Shown in pieces: positions 8,208 through 18,734 of a stretch of DNA of 44,647 nt. The translations under genes were made by a program, and so were the position numbers. The notes under the pieces were generated by a model, which made no database searches, was not told the origin of the DNA, and saw only the letters and a list, made by a program, of their open reading frames with translations. Positions within the stretch are counted from its first letter, which is position 1. Each line of letters begins with the position of its first letter. Origin of the DNA: Methanobrevibacter olleyae (lineage in GTDB: Archaea; Methanobacteriota; Methanobacteria; Methanobacteriales; Methanobacteriaceae); NCBI RefSeq assembly GCF_900114585.1, contig NZ_FOTL01000018.1, forward strand, positions 1 through 44,647. The letters are read 5' to 3'.

Positions 8208-8507
8208 ATGGAAAAGGTTTTAACTTTAAAATATAGCTGTAAAGACTGTGGCTTCACCTGGATTACATTAAATGGTGAACATAGCCTCTGTCCAAAATGT
8301 CATAGTGAAAATATTGAATTTTTAGAGGAAGTAAAAGATTTAGATATTGATGCAATACTTGCTCATAATAAAAGAAGTGGGGGATGTTGTGGCTCTGCAC
8401 GTGGAAAAGGCCCTTTAACTTGTGGTAAACCTATGCCTGACCATGCTAATCCAAATATGCCTCACCACAGACATGATAAGAAAACATGCTGCGGTTATAA
8501 TGAATAA
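8208..8507 (+). CDS. Zinc-ribbon protein, duplicated paralogue with His/Cys-rich tail
   Basis: A 99-residue paralogue of the preceding gene, 26 bases downstream. Its first ribbon is YSCKDCGFTW, then CPKCHS. The C-terminal half is different: GGCCGSARGKGPLTCGKPMP is followed by DHANPNMPHHRHDKKTCCGY, rich in Cys and His, and looks metal-binding. The leader (TATAAGGTTTTGTTAATATG) and first codons match the upstream gene nearly exactly, while the rest does not align well. That suggests either rapid divergence after duplication or grafting of a new tail onto a copied leader and ribbon. Possible roles are a metal chaperone or buffer, but this is not shown. Confidence 0.75.
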   Translation: MEKVLTLKYSCKDCGFTWITLNGEHSLCPKCHSENIEFLEEVKDLDIDAILAHNKRSGGCCGSARGKGPLTCGKPMPDHANPNMPHHRHDKKTCCGYNE

Positions 8508-8582
8508 TTAATGTTCATTGCCTCAAATTTTTATAATCTCTCCTTTTTTTTATTTTTTTTAATTTCATGGAATATTCTCATT

Positions 8583-8694
8583 TCATGAAATTTTTTTCTT
8601 TTTATTCTACTTTTTTTTTTTATCTGATTCCTATTTCTTCATGAAATTTTTTTTCTTTTTATTCTACTTTTTTTTTTTTATCTGATTCCTATTT
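8583..8694. repeat. 56-bp T-rich tandem duplication downstream of zinc-ribbon genes
   Basis: TCATGAAATTTTTTT, CTTTTTATTCTAC, a T11-T13 run and ATCTGATTCCTATTTC occur twice, starting at 8583 and 8639. The unit supplies repeated U-rich runs just after the operon and fits a transcription-termination region. The remainder up to 8877 is AT-rich leader of the next gene. Confidence 0.75.
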
Positions 8695-8877
8695 CAAATC
8701 AATTCTCCTATTTATCCCATATTTAAACAATAAATTATTTATTATAAAGCTAATATAAATTAAGTTATGAGATATATTAGTTAACTGTTAATCATTTGAA
8801 TTATTAAAATAGCTTAATAATTAAATTATATAGTTTGCTTAAATTATTTATATTATTTCTTTTTTGGAGGATTTTTA

Positions 8878-10023
8878 ATGAATAAAAGTGATTTGAAAAG
8901 AGACCATTATATGTTGAAAGGTCCCCTTGCTAAGCAAGGCTATGACTGGTGGTGGCATTCTTTAACTGCATATAACAAGGAAACTGGTGAACCAAGGCCA
9001 TTCTTTATAGAATACTTTGTATGTAACCCTGACCTTGCTGAAGATGAACCTACTTTAGGCCAAGACCCTAAAAACATTGAAGAAGGTAAAAAGCCTTCTT
9101 ACTGTATGCTAAAGGTGGGGGCATGGGGAAAGGATCCTAAACAGATTCATAATTTCTATTCTATGAAGGACTTTGAATGTGCTAGTGATAAATTAGATTT
9201 AAAAGTTGGGGAATATAGCTTAACTGAAACTCATATGACTGGATATTGCAAAGTTACAGAAGAAGAAGCTCGTGAACATCCAGAGTATATGTGTGATGCA
9301 GGAGAAATGAAATGGGATTTGGATATTGACAAACAAATCGCTTTTAATGTAGGTTATGGTGCCAATAGCTTCTTTAGAAAATTAAATGCATTTGAAATGT
9401 TTTGGCATGCTGAAGGAATCAAAACTCAATATAAAGGCACTATCGAAATGGATGGTGTTGAATATGAAGTTATCCCTGAAAAATCATTTGGCTATGCCGA
9501 TAAAAATTGGGGAGGGGATTTTACAAGCCCTTGGCTATGGATTTCCTCATCTAATTTAAGAAGTTTAATCACAGGCAAGAAACTTAATAACTCTGCCTTT
9601 GAAGCAGGTGGTGGAAAACCTAAAGCATTTGGCATTTCCCTTCCTCGCAAATTGTTAATTGGTTTCTATTATGAAGGGAAGATGTATGAATACAACTTTG
9701 CAAGGTTCTGGAATAATGTTCATGTGGACTTTGGCTTTAAGGAAGGTGAAGAGCTAAACGAATGGTTTATCAACTGTAGTAATTGGAATAGTAAACTTGA
9801 ATTAAAATTATATTGTAAACGTGATGAAATGTTACTTTTCAATTATGAAGCACCTACTGGCAAAAAATTACACACCCGCCTTTGGAATGGTGGAAATGGC
9901 TATGGTGAAATTAAGTTAATGAAAAAGGATGGAACCTTGATTGACCATATAAAAATAGAAAATGCAGGTTGTGAATACGGAGAATATGATGATGATAGAA
10001 CTCATAATGTTATAGATAAATAG
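8878..10023 (+). CDS. Tocopherol-cyclase-like / AttH-lipocalin-like protein
   Basis: A 381-residue soluble protein without signal peptide, Trp-rich. GYDWWWHSLTAYNKETGEPR with FFIEYFV lies near the N-terminus, and SFGYADKNWGGDFTSPWLWI in the middle. The latter resembles the KNWG...W.W signature of tocopherol-cyclase-like proteins (plant VTE1, bacterial relatives) and AttH/carotenoid-hydratase lipocalin folds. Those proteins bind or modify hydrophobic prenyl compounds. A methanogen does not make tocopherol, so the substrate must differ; a prenyl lipid is a guess. GGAGGATTTTTA precedes the ATG. The next gene, 181 bases on, resembles phytol kinase, another tocopherol-pathway family. That strengthens the link but does not prove it. 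It could also be only a lipocalin-fold protein of unknown role. Confidence 0.5.
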   Translation: MNKSDLKRDHYMLKGPLAKQGYDWWWHSLTAYNKETGEPRPFFIEYFVCNPDLAEDEPTLGQDPKNIEEGKKPSYCMLKVGAWGKDPKQIHNFYSMKDFECASDKLDLKVGEYSLTETHMTGYCKVTEEEAREHPEYMCDAGEMKWDLDIDKQIAFNVGYGANSFFRKLNAFEMFWHAEGIKTQYKGTIEMDGVEYEVIPEKSFGYADKNWGGDFTSPWLWISSSNLRSLITGKKLNNSAFEAGGGKPKAFGISLPRKLLIGFYYEGKMYEYNFARFWNNVHVDFGFKEGEELNEWFINCSNWNSKLELKLYCKRDEMLLFNYEAPTGKKLHTRLWNGGNGYGEIKLMKKDGTLIDHIKIENAGCEYGEYDDDRTHNVIDK

Positions 10024-10050
10024 ATTTAAATCTATAGATTGAATTTTTCC

Positions 10051-10200
10051 TATCTTATCATTTATTCTTATGTTTTAATTTTAAGGGCAGATTCTGTGTT
10101 TTTTTATCTTATCATTTATTTTATGTTTTGATTTTTAAGCTTAGATGCTGTGTTTTTTTATCTTATCATTTATTTTATGTTTTGATTTTAAAGAGTAGAT
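10051..10200. repeat. 54-bp T-rich tandem repeat, three copies
   Basis: TATCTTATCATTTATT, then TTATGTTTT and a GATTCTGTG-like end recur at 10051, 10105 and 10159, with an exact 54-bp period. The last copy runs into the start of the kinase-like gene at 10205, which has only a weak ribosome site (GAGTAGATTATT). The array may combine the 3' end of one transcript with the leader of the next. Confidence 0.8.
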
Positions 10201-10204
10201 TATT

Positions 10205-10894
10205 ATGTTATGGACTGATATAATTACATTAATTATTGTTTATCTTTATGTTGTTATCATATTCTTATTGGCAGAGAAAGTCTTAAAGACTAAAGCTGAA
10301 GTATCTCGTAAGTTTGTTCATATTATGATTGGTAATATGATATTTGCTATGCCATTTTTCTCAGATTCTTCAATTGCATTCTGGTTTATTACATTGCCTG
10401 TAACAATTGCATTGTTTTTCTTAACTGATTATTCGCCAGTAACTATTCACAATAGTATAACTGAATCTGGTCATGCTTTAGGATTATTCTTTTATGCAGG
10501 AATATGGTCAATTTTACTTTTAATATTCCCAATATTGATTGACTCTAATTTACTTTGGATTGTAGCAATGGCTATCGTTCCTTTGGTATATGGTGATGGC
10601 TTTGCAGCTCTTGTTGGTGGAAAATGGGGTACCCTTAAATACCATATATTTGGTGGAGAGAAAACTCTTATAGGTTCTCTTGCAATGTTTGTAGTAACTG
10701 CAGTTCTTTCTGTATTTGTATGGGTTATTTATAGTGCTGTAGGTTACAATATTCCAGAACTTAACGTTTGGTATATCTTGATTATTTCTGCTATAGCAAC
10801 TGTTGCTGAAGCTATTAGTTATGGGGGAATTGATAATCTCACAGTTCCTTCTGTAACTGCAATTCTATATTATTTAGTTGCAAATTTCTTATAA
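10205..10894 (+). CDS. Phytol/dolichol kinase-like membrane protein (VTE5/SEC59 family)
   Basis: A 229-residue integral membrane protein with about seven helices. It carries the family landmarks: VSRKFVHIMIGN near residue 35, the nucleotide-site region VYGDGFAALVGGKWG with IFGGEKTLIGSLAMF, and ISYGGIDNLTVP near the C-terminus. Characterised relatives are CTP-dependent kinases of membrane alcohols: dolichol (yeast SEC59), phytol (plant VTE5) and diacylglycerol (DGK1). In an archaeon the likeliest substrate is a prenol such as geranylgeraniol, salvaged to prenyl phosphate for ether-lipid synthesis. It follows the tocopherol-cyclase-like gene on the same strand, and a DUF92/VTE6-like protein is encoded at 41604. 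A strong hairpin follows the stop codon directly. Confidence 0.7.
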   Translation: MLWTDIITLIIVYLYVVIIFLLAEKVLKTKAEVSRKFVHIMIGNMIFAMPFFSDSSIAFWFITLPVTIALFFLTDYSPVTIHNSITESGHALGLFFYAGIWSILLLIFPILIDSNLLWIVAMAIVPLVYGDGFAALVGGKWGTLKYHIFGGEKTLIGSLAMFVVTAVLSVFVWVIYSAVGYNIPELNVWYILIISAIATVAEAISYGGIDNLTVPSVTAILYYLVANFL

Positions 10895-10896
10895 AA

Positions 10897-10965
10897 GTCA
10901 AGCTTTTAGCCTTCGGCTAAAACCTTGACCAAAAATCTTAACGCACTTTGTAGTGTCTTTTTTAT
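10897..10965 (+). terminator. Strong double stem-loop terminator
   Basis: Three bases after the stop codon, GTCAAGCTTTTAGCC (10897-10911) pairs with GGCTAAAACCTTGAC (10915-10929) across a TTC loop: 15 pairs with one mismatch. A second small hairpin, CACT (10944-10947) with AGTG (10952-10955), is followed by long T runs. This is the most stable hairpin I see in the window. Confidence 0.75.
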
Positions 10966-11162
10966 TTTTTACTTTTCTTAATTAAGTAACTTTAGTTTAT
11001 TTTTATTTTAAATTAATTGTTTAATTTTTAAGGAATTATTTTCATTTATTTGATTATTATTTAAATTTTAAATGATATTTTTGCTATTTTATCCTATTTT
11101 ATATTTTTGTTTTTATTTTAAACAATTTTAAATTAAAATAACTTTTGGTTAATAAAATAGAA

Positions 11163-13871
<2,709 letters not shown>

Positions 13872-14047
13872 TTGGACTAATTCCTTCATTACTTTTTCCT
13901 CCTATGATTAATGTTTTCTAAATTATTAAATCACAAATTATACCAATAACCCATAAAAATACACTATAAAACAAATCATATTTAATATATCATATAATAT
14001 AAAAACACTAAAAACACCTATAATATGTGTAAATGAAATAGGTTTAA

Positions 14048-14101
14048 TAATGAATTAAAGAATAGATTTTTTATGCCTTTTAATCTATCTTTAATTCATT
14101 A
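14048..14101 (+). terminator. Long stem-loop terminator after Cdc48
   Basis: TAATGAATTAAAGAATAGATT (one base longer than its partner arm, 14048-14068) pairs with AATCTATCTTTAATTCATTA (14082-14101), giving 20 pairs with a single bulge around a T-rich loop. The stop codon lies 177 bases upstream, and the T-rich repeat array begins in the right arm. Confidence 0.6.
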
Positions 14102-14220
14102 TCTTGTGTTTTTTATTCTCTTTTATTTATTTATTTTTAATTCATTTTTCTGTGTTTTTTTATTCTTTTTTTATTTATTTTTAATTCGTTTTTCTGTGTT
14201 TTTTATTCTTTTTTTACTAA
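14091..14220. repeat. T-rich tandem repeat, three copies of about 45 bp
   Basis: TTAATTC followed by a TGTGTTTTTTATTC segment recurs at 14091, 14137 and 14181. The first copy is the right arm of the Cdc48 terminator hairpin. The U-rich runs probably serve termination. The rest up to 14376 is AT-rich with no gene. Confidence 0.7.
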
Positions 14221-14376
14221 ATTTTTTATTAAACTTCTAATTATTTTTATCATTTTTTATTTCAAAAATCTATTTATTTAAAAAATAATAAATTAATTAT
14301 TAAGTTGAATTATTAATCTAAAAATTTTTAATAGATATTTGATTGTCTGATTAATTAATAAAATTGTGGGATTATT

Positions 14377-15210
14377 ATGGATAAACATGTGATTGAAGCT
14401 TTAGGTAGAGCTAAAATAACAATTCAAGATGGAAAAGTTGTTGATATAGGGGAACCTATGATTGAATACTGCCCTTTATTTCATAAACATAGGGGAATTG
14501 AGAAATTAACAGAAGATGAAATTAGAAATAATATTCAATTTAGAATAGATGACTTTGGAATGTGTAAATCTAATCGCCAATTGAGATTAAAGGACTTTTT
14601 GTCATTTGGCATTTCTGAAATATTATCTACCTTGCTTGCTGATGAGATTATAGATTGTGCTGTAATGGTTTGTGAAGGTTGTGGAACTGTAATCGTCTCA
14701 GAAAGCGATTTAGCTCAAGGAGTAGGTGGAAGAGTTTCAGGGCTTGTTGAAACTAGTCCAATTCCAGAACTTATCAGTGAATTTTCACCAAATCATATTG
14801 TGGATGGAGAAACTGCAATAATTGATCAGGTTGAAGGATTTAAATTAGCTGTTGAAAATGGATATAAAAATATTGCAGTAACGATTGCATTTCCAGAGGA
14901 TGGGATTATTATTAGGCAGCTAGAAAAAGAGTATGAAGATCTAAATGCTTATTTATTTGCAGTTCATACAACTGGCCTTTCTAGGGAAGAATCAGAGCTT
15001 ATATTTGATTTAAGTGATGTAGTTACTGCATGTGCTAATAAACACTTAAGGGATATTGCTTATGAGGAAGAAATATTCTCTGTAGGTAGTTCTATTCCTA
15101 TTTATGCTGGAAGTGAAAAAGGTGAAGAATTTATTAAACTAAGATTGGACAAAATAGGAGGTCCTAAAAAGAAAACAGGAAACTCTAAACATCCCTATCC
15201 TTTAATTTAA
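14377..15210 (+). CDS. DUF2099 family, methanogenesis marker protein 8-like
   Basis: A 277-residue soluble protein that I match to the DUF2099/methanogenesis marker 8 family, conserved in methanogens but of unknown biochemical role. Features are KITIQDGKVVDIGEPMIEYC near the N-terminus, FRIDDFGMCKSNRQL, the Cys-rich patch CAVMVCEGCGTVIVSE around residue 95, and VDGETAIIDQVEGFKLAVEN. The conserved cysteines could hold a metal or cluster. It probably acts in the cytoplasm in the maturation or operation of methanogenesis enzymes, which is inferred only from its distribution. The ATG follows GTGGGATTATT. It is a single gene on the strand. Confidence 0.7.
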   Translation: MDKHVIEALGRAKITIQDGKVVDIGEPMIEYCPLFHKHRGIEKLTEDEIRNNIQFRIDDFGMCKSNRQLRLKDFLSFGISEILSTLLADEIIDCAVMVCEGCGTVIVSESDLAQGVGGRVSGLVETSPIPELISEFSPNHIVDGETAIIDQVEGFKLAVENGYKNIAVTIAFPEDGIIIRQLEKEYEDLNAYLFAVHTTGLSREESELIFDLSDVVTACANKHLRDIAYEEEIFSVGSSIPIYAGSEKGEEFIKLRLDKIGGPKKKTGNSKHPYPLI

Positions 15211-15353
15211 TTTATTTTATTTATTTAAATCATTTTTCATTTTAGATTTTTAATGCTGCTTTTAGAGAAGTGTCCATTTATAAGCTAATTAAAATTATTA
15301 AAGAATTGATTAATTAAATGAATGTTTTTTAAATAAATATTCAAATAATTAAT

Positions 15354-15537
15354 TGAAAAGCATAAAATTTATCTTGTGAAAAATATAAAATAAAATTGGT
15401 GAAAAGTATAAAATAAATACGATGAAAAGTATAAAATAAATACGATGAAAAGTATAAAATAAAATAGGTGAAAAGTATAAAATAAATATGATGAAAAGTA
15501 TAAAATAAAACAGGTGAAAAATATAAAAAAGTGATTA
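15354..15537. repeat. 23-bp tandem repeat array, eight copies (iteron-like)
   Basis: Copies of TGAAAAGTATAAAATAAATA plus three bases begin at 15354, 15377, 15400, 15423, 15446, 15469, 15492 and 15515, an exact 23-bp period. The unit ends alternate between forms such as CGA and AGG. A degenerate ninth copy is the start of the ATPase gene itself (ATGAAAAAATATTTG). Every unit contains GTATAAAATA, which resembles an archaeal TATA box with purine-rich BRE. There are no spacers, so this is not CRISPR. The array begins within 144 bases of the preceding gene's stop. Confidence 0.9.
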
Positions 15538-15539
15538 TG

Positions 15540-16826
15540 ATGAAAAAATATTTGCCAAGATATACTGACCAGGAACTTAAAGAATCTCTAGAATATATGG
15601 GTGCTGTACTGATAACTGGTCCGAAGTGGTGCGGTAAGACTACAACAGCCAAACAACAATGTAGAAGTCTAAAAGAATTACAACATCCTATTCATGGAAA
15701 ATCTTACTTAAAACTTGCAGACACTAATCCGATAGAACTCTTAAAAGGTGAAAAACCAATCTTAATTGATGAATGGCAAATGGCACCAGAACTATGGGAT
15801 ACTGTAAGATATTTGGTAGATGAATCAGATGAAGATGGACTATATGTCTTAACTGGCTCAACAATAGTAGATGAGAGTAAAATCATGCACTCAGGAGCAG
15901 GTAGGATAAAAAGAATTCTAATGCGTCCAATGAGCTTATATGAAAGTGGAGAATCCACAGGGGCAATATCATTAATTGACTTATTTGACAATGAGGATTT
16001 AAACATTGATGGTATAACATCAAATTTAACAATAACTGATTTAATATTTGCTACTTGCAGAGGTGGCTGGCCAGAATCATTAAGCAAAAAAACTAAAAAA
16101 CAGCAATTGGCAATTGTATCTGATTATATAGACATAATATGCAATAGCGATATCTCAGAACTTGATGGTGTTAAACGCAGCCCTCAAAGAGTAAAGGCTA
16201 TCTTAAAATCTTACGCTAGAAATATATCAACATTAGCAACTAAAAAAACACTCATGAAAGATATAAAGGCAGAATACAACGATATTTCCCTACCAACATA
16301 TAATTCATATATCAATGCTCTTGAAAGATTATATCTTATTCAAAACATTCCTGCATGGTCACCTAACATCAGATCTGCAAATACCATTAGGAAATCCTAC
16401 AAAAAGGAATTCATTGATCCATCAATAGCAGTGGCAAGTCTTAATCTAACACCTGAAAAACTATTAAAAGACTTTGAAACATTTGGATTTATATTTGAAA
16501 ACCTATGTATACGTGACTTATTAGTTTACTCAAGTTCAGTTAATGGGGAAGTATTATATTATAATGATGATAGTGGCCTTGAAGCAGATTGCATCATTTA
16601 TCTAAGTGATGGAAGATATGCATTAATAGAATTTAAATTAGGTAAGAGAGAAATTGATAAAGGAGCAGAAAATTTACTTAAATTAAAAGAATTAATTAAA
16701 AAAAGTGTAAAAAACAAAAAAATTGATTTAGAAGAACCAAGTTTTCTAGCTGTAATTACAGGTGGTGAAATGGCATACACTAGAGCTGATGGAGTGAAAG
16801 TCATCCCAATAGGATGCTTGCGATAA
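15540..16826 (+). CDS. AAA_14 / DUF4143 family ATPase
   Basis: A 428-residue ATPase of the AAA_14-DUF4143 type, abundant in methanogens and gut bacteria and of unknown function. Walker A is GPKWCGKTTT (about residues 28-37), Walker B PILIDEWQ, and sensor LTGSTI. The DUF4143 half carries the PD-(D/E)xK-like nuclease signature GLEADCIIYL with YALIEFKLGK (E-x-K). Related proteins are often linked to mobile or defence loci, but no partner is certain here. GTGATT before tandem ATGs favours the second ATG at 15540. The gene abuts an array of eight 23-bp repeats with TATA-like cores, suggesting unusual control or a DNA target for the protein. Confidence 0.85.
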   Translation: MKKYLPRYTDQELKESLEYMGAVLITGPKWCGKTTTAKQQCRSLKELQHPIHGKSYLKLADTNPIELLKGEKPILIDEWQMAPELWDTVRYLVDESDEDGLYVLTGSTIVDESKIMHSGAGRIKRILMRPMSLYESGESTGAISLIDLFDNEDLNIDGITSNLTITDLIFATCRGGWPESLSKKTKKQQLAIVSDYIDIICNSDISELDGVKRSPQRVKAILKSYARNISTLATKKTLMKDIKAEYNDISLPTYNSYINALERLYLIQNIPAWSPNIRSANTIRKSYKKEFIDPSIAVASLNLTPEKLLKDFETFGFIFENLCIRDLLVYSSSVNGEVLYYNDDSGLEADCIIYLSDGRYALIEFKLGKREIDKGAENLLKLKELIKKSVKNKKIDLEEPSFLAVITGGEMAYTRADGVKVIPIGCLR

Positions 16827-16990
16827 ATGTTTTTTGGATTAGAATGCAGTATGCCCAATTATTAATAGTAATCTTCTCATTGTTTTTGATATTATCAATT
16901 GAATTTTGTGATTGCAACTATTTATTATAGTTTCATGTTCAACTAATTTTTAGAAGTAAATTACAATTTTTTAAGTAATAAATGTAAAAA

Positions 16991-17001
16991 TATTTATATA
17001 A
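16991..17001 (+). promoter_or_regulatory. TATA box of the wHTH/DUF3467 operon
   Basis: AAAAATATTTATATAATC centres on a TATA-like box about 55-65 bases before the ATG at 17056. This would place transcription start near 17025 and give a short leader, as usual for archaea. Confidence 0.5.
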
Positions 17002-17055
17002 TCAATACTAAATTATTAATTACCCTTTAGTATGATAAGTATGTGAGATGGGCAA

Positions 17056-17454
17056 ATGTTATTAAATGAATTATTTGGAGAAAATGCAAGGATAAAAATA
17101 TTGGAAGAGCTTTTAACATATGTTGATTCATTTTTAACTGCTGAAGAAATATCTAGGATGGCTGATGTTTCATCAAAAACAGTTTATATTCATATGAATC
17201 AATTAGAAGAAATTGGCATTTTAGAAGTTGAAAAAAAAGGTGCTAAAAGGTTTAAATTAAATTCTAATGATGAAAGAGTTTTGGCATTAGGATTAATAGA
17301 AGCTAATGAATTTTTAAGAAGATCAAATAAATATGAGTTATCCTTCGAGAGTAGTGAACTTAATCCTGTAGCTATTAAACAATATTCAAATTATGATGAA
17401 ATTGAAGCATTGTCTGATGAAGTTCCTACTTTAGAGTTTTCAATTACATTTTAA
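17056..17454 (+). CDS. Winged-helix transcriptional regulator
   Basis: A 132-residue protein with an N-terminal winged helix: LFGENARIKILEELL, FLTAEEISRMADVSSKTVYI recognition helix, and HMNQLEEIGILEVEKKGAKR wing. The pattern resembles archaeal ArsR/MarR-like repressors. The C-terminal third is acidic and ends PTLEFSITF. The ATG follows GTGAGATGGGCAA. It heads a tight three-gene operon: 12 bases to a DUF3467-like gene and 23 more to a second small HTH-like gene. The arrangement suggests a self-contained regulatory unit of unknown target. Confidence 0.7.
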   Translation: MLLNELFGENARIKILEELLTYVDSFLTAEEISRMADVSSKTVYIHMNQLEEIGILEVEKKGAKRFKLNSNDERVLALGLIEANEFLRRSNKYELSFESSELNPVAIKQYSNYDEIEALSDEVPTLEFSITF

Positions 17455-17466
17455 GGGGATGTTATT

Positions 17467-17733
17467 ATGAATGAAGAAAAAAAAGAATTGAATTTGTTTA
17501 TTCCAGAAGATTTGGCAGAATATTATATTACTGGAGGAGCAATCGCTTCATCTCCCTTTGATATAAGATTAATTTTATTTAAAGATGAAATTGAAAAAAA
17601 CAATGATATTTTAAATGGTCATAATGTAGGGATGATAAGAACTGCAAAAACAGAAATCATCATATCTCCTGTTGTTGCAAAGCAATTAAGGGATTTGCTT
17701 GATAAAGAATTACAGAAATATGAGGATGATTAA
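17467..17733 (+). CDS. DUF3467-like small protein
   Basis: An 88-residue protein resembling DUF3467: YITGGAIASSPFDIRLILFK, then MIRTAKTEIIISPVVAKQLR with DLLDKELQKYEDD. These are the typical SPxDFxLxF and SPxxAKxLxxLL elements of that family, whose function is unknown. It sits between two HTH-type genes with intergenic gaps of 12 and 23 bases and has its own ribosome site (GGGGATGTTATT before the ATG). It may bind or modulate the neighbouring regulators; that is inferred only from position. Confidence 0.65.
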   Translation: MNEEKKELNLFIPEDLAEYYITGGAIASSPFDIRLILFKDEIEKNNDILNGHNVGMIRTAKTEIIISPVVAKQLRDLLDKELQKYEDD

Positions 17734-17756
17734 TTTTTGATTATTTTGGAGGCATT

Positions 17757-18080
17757 ATGATAAATATTGATGATGATCCAAAAGAGATAATCAAGGAATT
17801 ATGTGAAACTGAAAAAAACATTTTATTTATTTTAGGTAAAATGAGAATTTCAGTTAAAAAGAATTTCAATGAGCATTCTCTAAAAAAGAGATTAAGCAAT
17901 GATGATTTAAAGGAATATAATAAAGCATTTTCTAATTTGTGTACTAGTGGAATAATAGTTATGTATAGACCTGGAAATTTTGGAGTTTCTAAGCAAGGTC
18001 GAAGAATAACGGATGAAATTGTTGAGCAAAAAAGACAGAAGATATATTCTGATTTGAGGATTTTAATACTTCAAGTTTAA
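17757..18080 (+). CDS. Small HTH-like protein
   Basis: A 107-residue protein, third gene of the wHTH/DUF3467 operon, preceded by GGAGGCATT. Segments KRLSNDDLKEYNKAFSNLCT, SGIIVMYRPGNFGVSKQGRR and ITDEIVEQKRQKIYSDLRIL look like a winged helix in which LxxxGII...F.vs.kG forms helix 3 and wing. Basic residues in the C-terminal half fit DNA binding. I do not recognise a named family. Confidence 0.6.
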   Translation: MINIDDDPKEIIKELCETEKNILFILGKMRISVKKNFNEHSLKKRLSNDDLKEYNKAFSNLCTSGIIVMYRPGNFGVSKQGRRITDEIVEQKRQKIYSDLRILILQV

Positions 18081-18275
18081 TTTTGTTTAAGATATTAAAA
18101 TTATTGAGGTTTTTTATGGTTGTTGTATAGGTAAAGCAAAAAATCTTCTTATGAAAAAATTTTATAAACTTAATCTGCATATAGCACTTCAGAAATATTA
18201 TAGAATTTACGAATTTCATTTCTGTGATTTTCTAGAATCAATAATTTTAAATATTTCTTTTAACAAAATATAATT

Positions 18276-18405
18276 TAGGTCTTTGATATATGAATTTAAT
18301 TTATCCTTCATTATTATTATTATTAATCATATATGTATAAGTATTTTATTTAAATCTATCAAAGACCTACTTTTTATATAGCTAAAAATACAGTTGTATT
18401 TTTAG
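18276..18405. repeat. Nested inverted repeats in the wHTH-queC intergenic region
   Basis: TAGGTCTTTGATA (18276-18288) and TATCAAAGACCTA (18357-18369) are perfect 13-bp inverted copies. Inside them ATATATGA (18286-18293) and TCATATAT (18327-18334) are also perfect inverted copies. Directly after the outer arm, CTAAAAATACA (18382-18392) and TGTATTTTTAG (18395-18405) form an 11-bp hairpin. The surrounding 650 bases hold no credible gene. Possible readings are a structured RNA, a small transposon derivative or a compound terminator. Confidence 0.65.
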
Positions 18406-18734
18406 AAATAAAACTATTTTTTAGGTGAATGAATAAAAATAGGGAATATTTAAAGGAATTTACCTATTAAAAAATTCAGACTCCTAATGATTTTTTAATC
18501 GTTATTTTATTCTTTTTTGATTATTTTAGTTAATAACTGTTGAATATTAGTTAAGTTTATATAATTTTTAAAACATATTTTTTTTTAATGAGAAGACTTA
18601 ATTATAACTTTTTTTTAAGTATTTTTCTTTTTAATTTTTTTAAAATTATTTATTTTTATTAATTTTTTATATAAAAATTAAGTATTTTATCAATTTATCA
18701 ATTTATCAATTTACTTAGATTATGGTGTAATTAT

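Noticed and set aside
8878-10894. True tocopherol biosynthesis
   Set aside because: No homogentisate prenyltransferase or methyltransferase is present, and methanogens are not known to make tocopherol; only family resemblance is claimed.
15354-15537. CRISPR array
   Set aside because: Units are directly abutting with no spacers and no cas genes are present.
15341-15652. Minus-strand ORF of about 100 codons rich in Phe and Tyr
   Set aside because: It is the translation of the 23-bp tandem array plus the antisense of the ATPase start; the periodic protein mirrors the DNA repeat.
18406-18734. PreQ1-type riboswitch upstream of queC
   Set aside because: No matching stem with C-rich loop and A-rich tail was seen; the leader is almost pure A/T.
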